A stretch of 64,000 bases of DNA from Bacteroidaceae bacterium. GTDB lineage: Bacteria > Bacteroidota > Bacteroidia > Bacteroidales > Bacteroidaceae. Positions 1 through 7,938 of this stretch are shown in pieces; position 1 is the stretch's first letter, and every line of letters starts with the position of its first letter. The stretch covers positions 1 through 64,000 of the forward strand of contig JAFZZI010000031.1 in the NCBI GenBank assembly GCA_017615835.1, read 5' to 3'. The translations under genes and the position numbers were made by a program. The notes under the pieces were generated by a model. The model was not told the DNA's origin. It did no database searches and saw nothing but the letters and a program-made list of their open reading frames with translations.

Positions 1-892
1 GTAATGCTCGCATCACGTTGAAGGCTTGTTCGTATGAATAGGCTCGATGGAGTCGATAGTCAAAATGTGCCATTCCGCAAAGTGTCTGCATGTGCACCTT
101 CTTCCCTTCTTTTCGATCGAACCGCTTAGTAAGGAAGTGGGCACGTCCGTTTTCCTCAATGAGTGAACATTCTGACATTTCTATGCCACATGCCTTGGCC
201 AACTTGTAGAAAGAGTATTCCAGTCGTCCATAATTCTCCGTCTCTCTGAAACCTGCCTTAGCAGAGACACCATCAAGTTTGATGAGATAGTAGTCGAAGC
301 CAGCAGGTGCTTCCACTTGGCCAGAACGAACCTCCCCTGTTTCTTTGTTATAAGCGATGACAGCTTTAGCACGTTGACCACCAGCAGAGGTACCTAAGCG
401 CAGTATTTCAGCAATAGCAGCTTTCTTGTCATCTTCTATATTCGTAGCAAATAATGATTTCTCGGCAAGGGCTTCTTTAGCCACCTCTACCAATTTATCT
501 ATTTCAAACTTCGCTTCTTGATTATGGGAGACTTCAATAGCTGGTTCAAATTCTAACGCCCCCATGCACCGTTTGCCCAAGAAACAGAGTGATTCAATGG
601 GATTACCACTTGTGCGGCCTGTCAGAGACAACCATCTGTCAAACAGGGCACGACCATAAGTGTCGGGCAAAGAATCCGCCAACATGCCAGGCAAACCTAG
701 AAAGGTGTCCCTGCCCAAATTGGCAAAGGAATATACTCGTCCTTCCCGAACAGGCATCATCAATGGCGATGGTTCTAAACCGCCACCAATGAAGCTATGG
801 TCATATTCAAATCGGGCGACCTCATATCTGGTATCCCAACTGAATGTGCCGACAGGTATTCCAAACATACTGACTTTCGCAACATCTACCAT
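1..892 (-). CDS. hipA: HipA-family serine/threonine kinase toxin (partial, C-terminus beyond window)
   Basis: Type II toxin of the HipBA family; family members phosphorylate aminoacyl-tRNA synthetases or other translation targets and are neutralised by the HipB antitoxin. About 297 N-terminal residues are visible, from the ATG at 892 (its frame is open to base 1). The N-terminal HipA_N-like region is followed by GTSAGGQRAKA at residues 167-177, the glycine-rich motif of HipA kinases, then YLIKLDG around 202-208 and KRFDR at 256-260. The catalytic Asp and Mg-binding motifs would lie past the edge, so kinase integrity cannot be judged. The ATG overlaps the stop of the upstream antitoxin gene by 7 nt, consistent with translational coupling. 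The motif reads GGQRAKA rather than the common GGARPKA, placing it in a divergent subgroup. Family assignment is firm; target and activity are unknown. Confidence 0.9.
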   Translation of the reverse strand, partial: MVDVAKVSMFGIPVGTFSWDTRYEVARFEYDHSFIGGGLEPSPLMMPVREGRVYSFANLGRDTFLGLPGMLADSLPDTYGRALFDRWLSLTGRTSGNPIESLCFLGKRCMGALEFEPAIEVSHNQEAKFEIDKLVEVAKEALAEKSLFATNIEDDKKAAIAEILRLGTSAGGQRAKAVIAYNKETGEVRSGQVEAPAGFDYYLIKLDGVSAKAGFRETENYGRLEYSFYKLAKACGIEMSECSLIEENGRAHFLTKRFDRKEGKKVHMQTLCGMAHFDYRLHRAYSYEQAFNVMRAL

Positions 893-1236
893 TCTGATTC
901 CTCCTTATTTGTATTATTAAGTCGTCCAATTGCACGTTGGCGTTGGTGCTTGGCTGCATTAGATTGAACGAGTTCATAGTATTCACTCGGGCTCAACTGC
1001 TCTTCGTCCACCAGTGGCTGTAGCACTTCGAGTTTACCCAATGTGCGCAAGACTCTGAGAAGAGAATCAAAAGTTTTTATATCTCCTTTCTCAATTTTCT
1101 TCAGAGAAGAAAGGGAAACTCCAGCAGCATCTGCAAGACTCTGTTGGGTGACATTCTGTCTTAGCCGAACTTTTTTCAAGTGATTACCTATCCTATTAAG
1201 GATTATGGCATCTGCAAGCATATAAATATCATCCAT
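886..1236 (-). CDS. hipB: HipB-like XRE-family antitoxin / autoregulator
   Basis: A 116-residue DNA-binding protein with a Cro/C1-type helix-turn-helix (about residues 28-54, containing TQQSLADAAGVSLSSLKKIE). It lies directly upstream of hipA with a 7-nt overlap, the standard hipBA order. In this family HipB dimers bind promoter palindromes, repress the operon and sequester HipA. Two near-identical palindromes lie just upstream of the ATG (1240-1255 and 1281-1296) and are the obvious operator candidates. The C-terminal 45 residues are charged and presumably contact HipA. The ATG at 1236 is preceded by a good TAnnTTTG box, supporting this start. Assignment as antitoxin is inferred from domain and gene order. 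Confidence 0.88.
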   Translation of the reverse strand: MDDIYMLADAIILNRIGNHLKKVRLRQNVTQQSLADAAGVSLSSLKKIEKGDIKTFDSLLRVLRTLGKLEVLQPLVDEEQLSPSEYYELVQSNAAKHQRQRAIGRLNNTNKEESEW

Positions 1237-1239
1237 AAT

Positions 1240-1255
1240 AGTTCAATATTAAACT
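1240..1255. promoter_or_regulatory. Putative HipB operator O1
   Basis: AGTTCAATATTAAACT, an imperfect palindrome just upstream of the hipB start codon. Its sequence matches the reverse complement of the second palindrome (1281-1296) at 15 of 16 positions. It sits between the -7 box and the ATG, so binding would block transcription elongation or initiation. Function is inferred. Confidence 0.7.
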
Positions 1256-1264
1256 TTTTCGTTG

Positions 1265-1272
1265 CAAATATA
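1265..1272 (-). promoter_or_regulatory. Bacteroidetes -7 box of hipBA promoter
   Basis: The minus strand reads TATATTTG, an exact match to the Bacteroidetes TAnnTTTG element, 28 nt upstream of the hipB ATG and flanked by the two operator palindromes. No clear -33 element was seen. Confidence 0.6.
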
Positions 1273-1280
1273 CAAATAAT

Positions 1281-1296
1281 AGTTTAATATTGAGCT
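1281..1296. promoter_or_regulatory. Putative HipB operator O2
   Basis: AGTTTAATATTGAGCT, an imperfect palindrome 41 bp (about four helical turns) from O1 and near-identical to its reverse complement. The pair brackets the hipBA -7 box, the arrangement expected for cooperative autorepression. Confidence 0.7.
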
Positions 1297-1396
1297 ATTA
1301 TATAGATTTTTTCTTAATAAGGTGTCTTTTTGATAAGTTTTCTAAGATTCAGGAGTATTTCTCGCACAACACTGCCACAATGGATGCCCTAATGTG

Positions 1397-2236
1397 TTAT
1401 TTCTTATCAGCGGGTAACTGGTAAACCCGGACGTAGTCCACTTCCATTGTGACGGGCAGGGCGGTTTCATCAACTCCGTTCATGCCGCCCCAGTCACCGC
1501 CCCAGGCCAGGTTCAGGATGATGTGGAAGGCATAGTGGAAGGGCCATTGTTCGTGGGCGTCACCCAAAACAGATTTTTCTACGTGCAGTTGTTCCTTACC
1601 GTCAACGTAGGTTATAATCTCATCCTCTGTCCAGAGCAGTGAGTAGATGTGGAAGTCACCCTCGGCCTTATCGATGGTCATAGCGTGGGTCTTTTGGGTT
1701 TTCTTGGTGTGATTGTAGTCCTGGGTATGGATGGATGACGACACTTCGTTCGGTACGCAGCCCACCTCTTCCATGATATCAATCTCGCCGCATCGTGGCC
1801 AGCCGTTGTTGGGCATGCGGTTTGCGGCTGGCATCATCCAGAATGCGGGCCAGGTGCCTTTGCCTTCCGGCAGTTTGATGCGTGCTTCAAAGTAGCCGTA
1901 CTGCCAGCCGGTGCTCGCATTTCCGTTCAGGCGGCCGGAATAGACCTTGTCATTCTCTTTGAAGCATTTGATGCGCAGAGTGCCGTCCCTGACCTCTGTC
2001 ACAGGTGCACCGCCGGGCGTCAGACGGTTCACATAGGTCTGTAGCTCATGGTTGACCGCTCCTTGTCTCATTACGACATGGGTCCACTTGGAGGCGTCTG
2101 GCTCGGTGCCTTCATTGAACTCGTCCTGCCAAACAAGCTCATATCCTTTGGGTGCATAACTCTTGACACGCTTGCACTGTGCAGAAACAACGGGCAGACA
2201 TGCCGCAATCATTGTAAACAAAACGGTTTTATTCAT
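1397..2236 (-). CDS. GH16 family exported beta-glucanase (laminarinase-like)
   Basis: A 279-residue secreted glycoside hydrolase of family 16, which cleaves beta-1,3 or mixed-linkage beta-glucans and related polymers by a retaining mechanism. An N-terminal signal peptide (about residues 1-19, ending VVSA) precedes a single catalytic domain. The signature GEIDIMEE places the nucleophile at E151, the assisting D153 and the acid/base at E156. Aromatic patches expected in the glycan cleft are present (WPAFWMMP at about 129-136, and a WGGDWGG motif near the C-terminus). No carbohydrate-binding module is attached. It shares its neighbourhood with a GH5 glucanase and a GH97 fragment, hinting at glucan use, but no SusC/SusD pair is nearby. 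Exact substrate is not resolvable from sequence. Confidence 0.92.
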   Translation of the reverse strand: MNKTVLFTMIAACLPVVSAQCKRVKSYAPKGYELVWQDEFNEGTEPDASKWTHVVMRQGAVNHELQTYVNRLTPGGAPVTEVRDGTLRIKCFKENDKVYSGRLNGNASTGWQYGYFEARIKLPEGKGTWPAFWMMPAANRMPNNGWPRCGEIDIMEEVGCVPNEVSSSIHTQDYNHTKKTQKTHAMTIDKAEGDFHIYSLLWTEDEIITYVDGKEQLHVEKSVLGDAHEQWPFHYAFHIILNLAWGGDWGGMNGVDETALPVTMEVDYVRVYQLPADKK

Positions 2237-2279
2237 ATTTGATTGACTTTGTTGTTATTAATATTTCATAACGCCTACC

Positions 2280-3455
2280 CTATTCTAACTTCGTAAGGAA
2301 GCCATAATAATGATTTTTCTCCGGGAAATAATAATACACATAGACTATATCCGGCCTCTCTCCCTGTGCTATGCGCCAAATTTCCATGATTTGTTTCCTG
2401 GAAAGTTTGGAGGGATTCAAAAACCCTTCATGGTCACGGTCTTTTAGCTGATAGTCCTTTCCATAATATATTCGTGGCTTTGTGTCTTTTGTCCAATTAG
2501 GTTCAATCGATAAGCCACGTTTATCAGTAGGAATAGCCTCCCAACTATAATTTACAGGTCTGATAAGGTGTCCTTCATCATCCAATAAACCAATTTCCAA
2601 AAAACCATCACGCCACCCTTCATTATAAAAGCACATGGACAGATTCTTCAGATTGTCCCTATTATAGTAAACAGAAGTACTGTTGTATCGTTTCCAATTA
2701 AGGTAAAAATCAGTTAGCACGTCCCGTGTTATTGGGGCTACAGCCATTTCCATGCATTGATTGCGTTGTACCCAGTATTCATCCCCGGAATCCCAAAATA
2801 TCTTATAGGCATCAGGTGTTTCCTCCAGAACAGGTCTGAATGATGTACTGTCAACATAATAGCTAGCCCTTCGCATATCTGAATATTTGTACAACTCGAA
2901 TGTTCCCGGTTTTGATTTTATGAATTTATCAAAAATCGTTGGCTTTCCCTTCAACAATTGGAAATTTTCTTCGTCTATGGTAATCTTCGGTGATAGGATT
3001 TTCTCATAACTCATCAGAAGTTTTACAGACTCTAAACCAAAGAAACCCGCAGACATCGTCTCTATCGTTAAATCCATCATATCATGCATTTCACCGTCGG
3101 ACGTTATCTTAGTATATAATTGAGTTATTTCGTACGATTCATTCTTACCGGTGAACTCATGTTTATGGTCTCTTATTTCCAGAGAATCGCCCGAATCGGA
3201 CACATACCATTCAGCTGTGTCAAGACGTGTGTAGAGAACTTCATCTGTATAGAGTGCAAAGCCGTTCTCAAGCAGTATCAACTCTTCTCTCCTGTCCAAG
3301 GGGTATTGCTCATAGGTTGCGCCACCGTCTGAAGAGACAGACAATTCCACAAGCAACCATTTTCCCATAAGCTTGCTTTCGATGCTTTCACTTGTGCAAG
3401 AGGTTATAATCACGACCGCAGCACATAACAACAAGAGTGTTTTGTAAGTTTTCAT
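2280..3455 (-). CDS. Hypothetical lipoprotein with lipocalin-like N-terminal region
   Basis: A 391-residue protein I do not recognise beyond its general type. The start was placed at the ATG at 3455 because it gives a clean lipoprotein signal (MKTYKTLLLLCAAVV, then lipobox ITSC); the frame continues upstream without one. Directly after the lipid Cys comes KLMGKWLLVELSV, resembling the opening strand of lipocalin-like domains in Bacteroidetes lipoproteins. The remainder is rich in aromatic and charged residues with no catalytic motif visible. It ends 43 bp before the GH16 start on the same strand, so the two may be cotranscribed. The DNA looks more AT-rich than the flanking hydrolase genes, possibly indicating separate origin. 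Function unknown. Confidence 0.7.
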   Translation of the reverse strand: MKTYKTLLLLCAAVVIITSCTSESIESKLMGKWLLVELSVSSDGGATYEQYPLDRREELILLENGFALYTDEVLYTRLDTAEWYVSDSGDSLEIRDHKHEFTGKNESYEITQLYTKITSDGEMHDMMDLTIETMSAGFFGLESVKLLMSYEKILSPKITIDEENFQLLKGKPTIFDKFIKSKPGTFELYKYSDMRRASYYVDSTSFRPVLEETPDAYKIFWDSGDEYWVQRNQCMEMAVAPITRDVLTDFYLNWKRYNSTSVYYNRDNLKNLSMCFYNEGWRDGFLEIGLLDDEGHLIRPVNYSWEAIPTDKRGLSIEPNWTKDTKPRIYYGKDYQLKDRDHEGFLNPSKLSRKQIMEIWRIAQGERPDIVYVYYYFPEKNHYYGFLTKLE

Positions 3456-3557
3456 ATGACATTGTATTTCAGTTACCGATTCTTTCCCTACGTCCTTGTA
3501 AAAGTACATATTATTTTCATATTGAACAATCAGGCTGGGCTATGTTAATTCTATGTT

Positions 3558-3839
3558 TCATTTTCTGATCAGGATACAGGCTCCGCCTCCGGGTGCGAGC
3601 CTTACTTTTATTGTCGATTTCCGGCTCACCATGACGCCATCCATGGTCTCAAATGTCTCACGGTTGGTACGGTAGTGAGTATCGTCGGCATCGGTACTGA
3701 TGGCTGCATTGTATTTGCCCTTGCCAAGGAAACTCAGCGGAATGCTCACCTCACGCTCATCCTCATTGGTTGCGGCGCCTATCAGCCAGTCGCCATCGGC
3801 ATTCTGGCGGGCCATAACAATGTACTCAATAATTTCTCG
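3558..3839 (-). pseudogene. C-terminal remnant of a GH97 glycoside hydrolase
   Basis: The frame encodes a stretch reading EYIVMARQNADGDWLIGAAT, continuing to ACILIRK at a proper stop. This matches the C-terminal beta-sandwich (oligomerisation) domain of GH97 alpha-glucosidase/alpha-galactosidase proteins, including the conserved EYIVxAR turn and the closing strand. The homologous stretch extends a few codons upstream of the first ATG (3815) and then meets an in-frame TAA at 3858-3860. The N-terminal sandwich and the catalytic barrel of a roughly 650-residue GH97 are absent. What remains abuts the promoter of the divergent GH5 gene. It is best read as a deletion remnant; a short expressed domain protein cannot be excluded. 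Confidence 0.75.
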
Positions 3840-3858
3840 CAGAAAATGCAGAAATAGT

Positions 3859-3866
3859 TATATTTG
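3859..3866 (+). promoter_or_regulatory. -7 box immediately upstream of GH5 gene
   Basis: TATATTTG, an exact TAnnTTTG match, ends only 5 nt before the GH5 ATG at 3872. If used, transcription would begin at or within a base or two of the start codon, giving a leaderless message. The -33 element is weak. Confidence 0.5.
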
Positions 3867-3871
3867 CAAAT

Positions 3872-4987
3872 ATGAGACACTTGAAAGCTATTGCTGTCAT
3901 TTTGATGAGCATCGTGATGACAGCCCCGATGCAAGCCCAGAACGGCTTTGAGATTAAACGCGGAGTGAACGTAAGCCATTGGCTGTCGCAGTCGCAGGCC
4001 CGTGGCCAGGCACGTGCCAACCATATCAAAGAGGCGGATTTTAAGCGCATCAAAGAGATGGGGTTTGACCATGTGCGTCTGCCCATAGACGAAGTCCAGT
4101 TCTGGGATGAGTCGGGCAACAGACTTGATGAAGCCTGGCAGTTGCTAACCAACGCCCTGGATTGGGCTGTAAAGTACAATCTCAGGGTCATTGTTGACCT
4201 GCACACCTTGAGGTCACACAATTTCGTGCTGCGCGAAGGCGAGACCAACGCCCTCTATCAGGACCCGGCCGAGCTGCAGAAACTCATTGACATGTGGGCC
4301 CAGTTGTCAGCCGTAATCAAGAGGTTCCCGGTAAGCATGGTGGCATACGAGTTCATGAACGAGCCCGTGGCCGATGACCCTGAGCAGTGGAACCAGGTGG
4401 TTGACAAGGTGCACACCGCCCTGCGCAAACTGGAGCCCGAGCGCAAGCTGGTGATAGGCTCCAACCGCTGGCAGAGTGTGGGCACATTCAAGGACCTTCG
4501 CATCCCTGAGGGTGACAAGAACATCATCCTGAGTTTCCACTACTACAACCCCATGTTCGTGACCCATTACCGCGCATCGTGGGCCGATGTAGGCCGGTAC
4601 ACAGGTACAGTAACCTACCCTGGTCAGCTCATTTCCGATCAGGATTACGAGCAGGCTTCGGAACAGGTACAGAAGATAATCCGCGACAACGAAGGCCTGA
4701 CCGTGTGGAACCGCGAAAGGATAAAGAATGATATGGCCGACGCCATCAGACTGGCCCAGGATCTGGGCCTTCAGCTGTTCTGCGGCGAATGGGGAGCCTA
4801 CCAGCTCACCCCCAGAGACCTGGCCTACGCCTGGATGAAAGACATGATCTCAATCTTTGACGAGTGCAACATAGCCTGGACCGTCTGGTGCTACGACGCC
4901 GACTTCGGCTTCTGGGATCAGCGCACCCAGGACTTCAAAGACAAAACCATGTTCGAAATCCTCACCTCCGGCAAACCGCTAAAATGA
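3872..4987 (+). CDS. GH5 family exported endoglucanase/glucosidase
   Basis: A 371-residue retaining glycoside hydrolase of family 5 (TIM barrel). The signal peptide covers about residues 1-22 and ends MQAQ. The N-terminal GVNVSHWLS and RLPIDEVQFWDE segments match the early barrel strands. The acid/base is E164 in FMNEPV, and the nucleophile is E306 in FCGEWGAY; HTLRSHNF and SFHYYNP carry the usual substrate-side His and Tyr. Length is typical for a single-domain GH5. Members act on beta-1,4- or beta-1,3-glucans, mannans and others, so the substrate is left open; the neighbouring GH16 favours a beta-glucan. M1 must be the start because the signal peptide needs it, although the promoter box lies immediately upstream. 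Confidence 0.92.
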   Translation: MRHLKAIAVILMSIVMTAPMQAQNGFEIKRGVNVSHWLSQSQARGQARANHIKEADFKRIKEMGFDHVRLPIDEVQFWDESGNRLDEAWQLLTNALDWAVKYNLRVIVDLHTLRSHNFVLREGETNALYQDPAELQKLIDMWAQLSAVIKRFPVSMVAYEFMNEPVADDPEQWNQVVDKVHTALRKLEPERKLVIGSNRWQSVGTFKDLRIPEGDKNIILSFHYYNPMFVTHYRASWADVGRYTGTVTYPGQLISDQDYEQASEQVQKIIRDNEGLTVWNRERIKNDMADAIRLAQDLGLQLFCGEWGAYQLTPRDLAYAWMKDMISIFDECNIAWTVWCYDADFGFWDQRTQDFKDKTMFEILTSGKPLK

Positions 4988-4992
4988 GACGC

Positions 4993-5024
4993 ACACAAAG
5001 TGGTCTGAAGTGAACCCTTTGTGT
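4993..5024. terminator. Possible bidirectional terminator between convergent genes
   Basis: ACACAAAG (4993-5000) pairs with CTTTGTGT (5017-5024) across a 16-nt loop between the convergent GH5 and scpB genes, followed by a short CATTTC run. The stem is weak and the U-tract poor, so confidence is low. Confidence 0.35.
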
Positions 5025-5833
5025 CATTTCTCATCCAAGTCTGCGGCCTTGCCCTTGTACTGAGGCTGGCGTTTCTCGAAGAAGGCTGTGATGCCTTCCC
5101 TGTAATCGTCGCCGCAATACACCTTCGTGCGGTAGGCGTTGATGCGCTCGAAACTCTCGCTCGACATTGTCGATGCGGCACGACTGAGGATGCGGAACTG
5201 CCTTTTTATCGCCGAAACACTCAGTACGGAGTTGCGGCGCAGCGGTGCACGGAACTTCTCTTCCAGCAGGGCGTCCAGTTGGTCTTCGGGTGCGACATGG
5301 TTCACCAGACCTACGTTGAGCGCATCCTGTGCCGTGATGGGATTGGCGGTAAAGAACATTTCACGGGCTTTGTTGATGCCCAGCTGGTTGATGAAGTGCA
5401 TGATACCCGACGCATTGTAAGGTATGCCTATCTTCGCCGGAGTGATGGCAAATGTGGCGGTGTCTGCCGCCACTATCATATCGCAGCTGAGACACAGGTC
5501 GCACGCTCCTCCCCACACAGTACCGTTGGCACAGGCAATTACCGGGATGGGTATATCCTGCACTTTGCGCAGCAACTGCTCCATCGGCACTTCGTATGCC
5601 AGAGGGTCGGAACCGTCTGTAGGCAGTTCATGAATATTATGTCCTGCCGACCACACACCTCGTTTGCACTCTGCGTTGATGATGATACCAACACATTCGG
5701 CCGCGTAGGACTGGTCAATGGCCTCCATAAGTGCCGAGCACATCTTCTCGCTCAGGCAGTTGAAATGCTCTGCGTCCTGCATCGTAATCAATGCAATGCG
5801 GTCGTCTATCTTTAAATTTACAATCTTTTCCAT
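5024..5833 (-). CDS. scpB: Methylmalonyl-CoA decarboxylase, crotonase type (ScpB/YgfG-like)
   Basis: A 269-residue enoyl-CoA hydratase/isomerase-fold enzyme closely resembling E. coli methylmalonyl-CoA decarboxylase, which converts (methyl)malonyl-CoA to propionyl-CoA in the succinate-to-propionate route. Diagnostic matches to that subfamily are WSAGHNIHELP (oxyanion region and the His after SAG), VWGGACDL, TPAKIGIPYN with the conserved Tyr, TANPITAQDAL, and the C-terminal DYREGITAFFEKRQP. These are much closer to ScpB than to generic crotonases. The ATG at 5833 was chosen; the upstream in-frame start at 5842 would be TTG. No scpA mutase or scpC CoA-transferase is adjacent. Bacteroidetes usually decarboxylate methylmalonyl-CoA with biotin enzymes, so the presence of this cytosolic enzyme is notable. 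Confidence 0.85.
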   Translation of the reverse strand: MEKIVNLKIDDRIALITMQDAEHFNCLSEKMCSALMEAIDQSYAAECVGIIINAECKRGVWSAGHNIHELPTDGSDPLAYEVPMEQLLRKVQDIPIPVIACANGTVWGGACDLCLSCDMIVAADTATFAITPAKIGIPYNASGIMHFINQLGINKAREMFFTANPITAQDALNVGLVNHVAPEDQLDALLEEKFRAPLRRNSVLSVSAIKRQFRILSRAASTMSSESFERINAYRTKVYCGDDYREGITAFFEKRQPQYKGKAADLDEK

Positions 5834-5865
5834 ATCATTCAATTATAGGTTATCGGGTACAAAGA

Positions 5866-7938
5866 TTAACGGGACCAAGACATTATGGCATCCACTCCAT
5901 CATCAACTTGCCGGGCATTAACCAAATCTATTTTTCGTTGAGCATTGTCAAATACAGCATTCAGCAACCCTCCTCGAAGAGTATATTCCATTGTACTTTT
6001 GAAACCATAATAACCCGCAACATATCCTACCACCACCGCATCTTCAAGAGATGAATAACCGTCAATAAAAGCGATTCTTCCTCCTTGCATGTGGTGAACT
6101 ACAAAATGGACATATCCGGTCTCGTGATTTGAATAATCGGTAACCTCAAAAGAAAAGTCATCGGAACCGTTGCCTCTAAAAGTAAAATAATAGTTATCGC
6201 TGGAATGTGAACGGGAAACAGGGCGTGGCACACTGGAATAATCAAATTTTTCGGCTATGGCAAGTTCTCTCTTACACTGTTCGTAATAATTGGTTCTGCC
6301 CTTTCTCCGATCTGCCAGTACTTCACGAAGCCATGACGAAGGGATATTGAAGTCGAGGCAATCAGTGCAAAGTTTCATGGATCTGTCCAGATAGTCAAGG
6401 TCTGAGCGATAGCGGTCATCAAATCTGTTAGTCTCCGTATAATACGGTGCAAATTTGTTGTTGGCGGCTTCTATGGCATGATAATAGCCATCCAGGACTT
6501 TTGCCAACGGCGCTTTATTCTGCGGGTCATAGTAACCGGAATATTCAGTTGCGAAATCACTTAAATTAAACTGTGATGTCACGGACAGATTGTGTTCATC
6601 ACACGAAGCCAACACTCTGTTCAGCTCCTGATTCACAGAATTACAGTCTGATTCGTAAATAGTGTTTTTCTTGGATTGCACGTCCTGATATCGCTCAGGG
6701 TAATGATTCTCAAAGTCTTTTACAAGGCGTACGGAAGAAACTTCGGACAATTCTCTGTCTGAAACCCTGTCATGACATCTCGCTGTTAAATCTGAGTATT
6801 GCGGATAATGTTCCCTGAACAGGCAAAGTTCCGGATATTTTTCAGCTTCGTCACACTCTTTCTCGGCTATCAATCTCCTCTTGGGTTCAACAATTGAATT
6901 CAGGTCGCTATACCTCATACCGCACAAAGAGATCATTTCATATGAAGTGGCCGCTGACACTTCCTGACGGGCCAGTGATTCGTATTTTTCCTGAACCATT
7001 GTTTTCTTGTCAGAGAACAGATTCCTGAAGTCAGTCAATTCTTCGTACGACTGAGCATTATGTGAACATTCCGATGCCAGGTATTCATACATCTCTGGTG
7101 ATACTTCTGAGATGTAATCCCGGACATCGTTGGAGAAAAGCTTGATATTATAATTTTCTACTATTCTGCGAAGCAATGACAAATCGCTGCTCCGAATGGC
7201 AGATACCACAGCATTGTCACCTGACTCATTCGCAGATTTGTCAATATTAACTCCATTATCAACCAGATAATTCTGAAGGCGGACATTCCCCGTTGTATTG
7301 GCAAGCAACAGCAGAGATGCACCATTTTCATCATAGGTGTTCAATAGGGCACCGTGGTCTATCAATAAAAAGATGAGGTCAATGGAGAGATAATCTTCAT
7401 CGTAATGATTTCCCAAGTATTTGAAATTTTCTGAAAGCAGGTAGGAAAAAGGAGGTGGAAGTGTACGGTACCGTCTGTTAATGTCAAAATCAGGTCTTGA
7501 GAAAAAGAGATTGAGGACTTCGGTTCCCAAAGCTGAATCGGCTGAAGGTGTCGTTGCCAGATAATCCATTACCCTGTATATGGGTGTTTTCCCGTTATAA
7601 ATAGTATAGACATCACAACCTGACCGGATTGCCAGACGACATATATCCAAGGAAACTTCGCCTTTCAGGGTTCTGTCAACAACGTCATAGAAGAACGGAA
7701 TGACAAGGGGTGCCCCCTTGTCATTTTGTCCTATTCTGCTTCCCTCTTCTTTTGTTTCGGGCTTTGACTTCAATAGTTTTTCCAGGCCACTGACATCGTT
7801 CTTGTCTAACAAAGACTGCAACTTTGTATTTAAACTGACCGGTTTAGCTTGTTTAAGATCATCAAAACCCTGTCCATAAGACATTCCGCACAAGAGAGAC
7901 AGCAGCAGTATCAATGAAAAAGAACGAAGTCTGCTCAT
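5866..7938 (-). CDS. Exported ankyrin-repeat-like protein of unknown function
   Basis: A 690-residue protein with a signal peptide (about residues 1-22, ending MSYGQ). Residues roughly 40-280 carry degenerate ankyrin-like helical repeats, with phrases such as ICRLAIRSGCDVYT, IFLLIDHGALLNTYDENGAS and LQNYLVDNGVNID that follow the ankyrin pattern of a helix pair, a Gly turn and a hydrophobic DxN-type loop. Residues about 320-580 are highly charged and helical with scattered Cys; the last 120 residues look like a mixed domain I do not recognise. It overlaps the stop of the upstream 349-residue gene by 4 nt (ATGA), so the two are translationally coupled. The DNA is AT-rich relative to neighbours. 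Ankyrin domains suggest protein binding; an envelope role or a toxin/effector role are both only guesses. Confidence 0.65.
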   Translation of the reverse strand: MSRLRSFSLILLLSLLCGMSYGQGFDDLKQAKPVSLNTKLQSLLDKNDVSGLEKLLKSKPETKEEGSRIGQNDKGAPLVIPFFYDVVDRTLKGEVSLDICRLAIRSGCDVYTIYNGKTPIYRVMDYLATTPSADSALGTEVLNLFFSRPDFDINRRYRTLPPPFSYLLSENFKYLGNHYDEDYLSIDLIFLLIDHGALLNTYDENGASLLLLANTTGNVRLQNYLVDNGVNIDKSANESGDNAVVSAIRSSDLSLLRRIVENYNIKLFSNDVRDYISEVSPEMYEYLASECSHNAQSYEELTDFRNLFSDKKTMVQEKYESLARQEVSAATSYEMISLCGMRYSDLNSIVEPKRRLIAEKECDEAEKYPELCLFREHYPQYSDLTARCHDRVSDRELSEVSSVRLVKDFENHYPERYQDVQSKKNTIYESDCNSVNQELNRVLASCDEHNLSVTSQFNLSDFATEYSGYYDPQNKAPLAKVLDGYYHAIEAANNKFAPYYTETNRFDDRYRSDLDYLDRSMKLCTDCLDFNIPSSWLREVLADRRKGRTNYYEQCKRELAIAEKFDYSSVPRPVSRSHSSDNYYFTFRGNGSDDFSFEVTDYSNHETGYVHFVVHHMQGGRIAFIDGYSSLEDAVVVGYVAGYYGFKSTMEYTLRGGLLNAVFDNAQRKIDLVNARQVDDGVDAIMSWSR

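Noticed and set aside
5021-5815. 264-residue plus-strand open frame
   Set aside because: Antisense to scpB, which has unmistakable family motifs.
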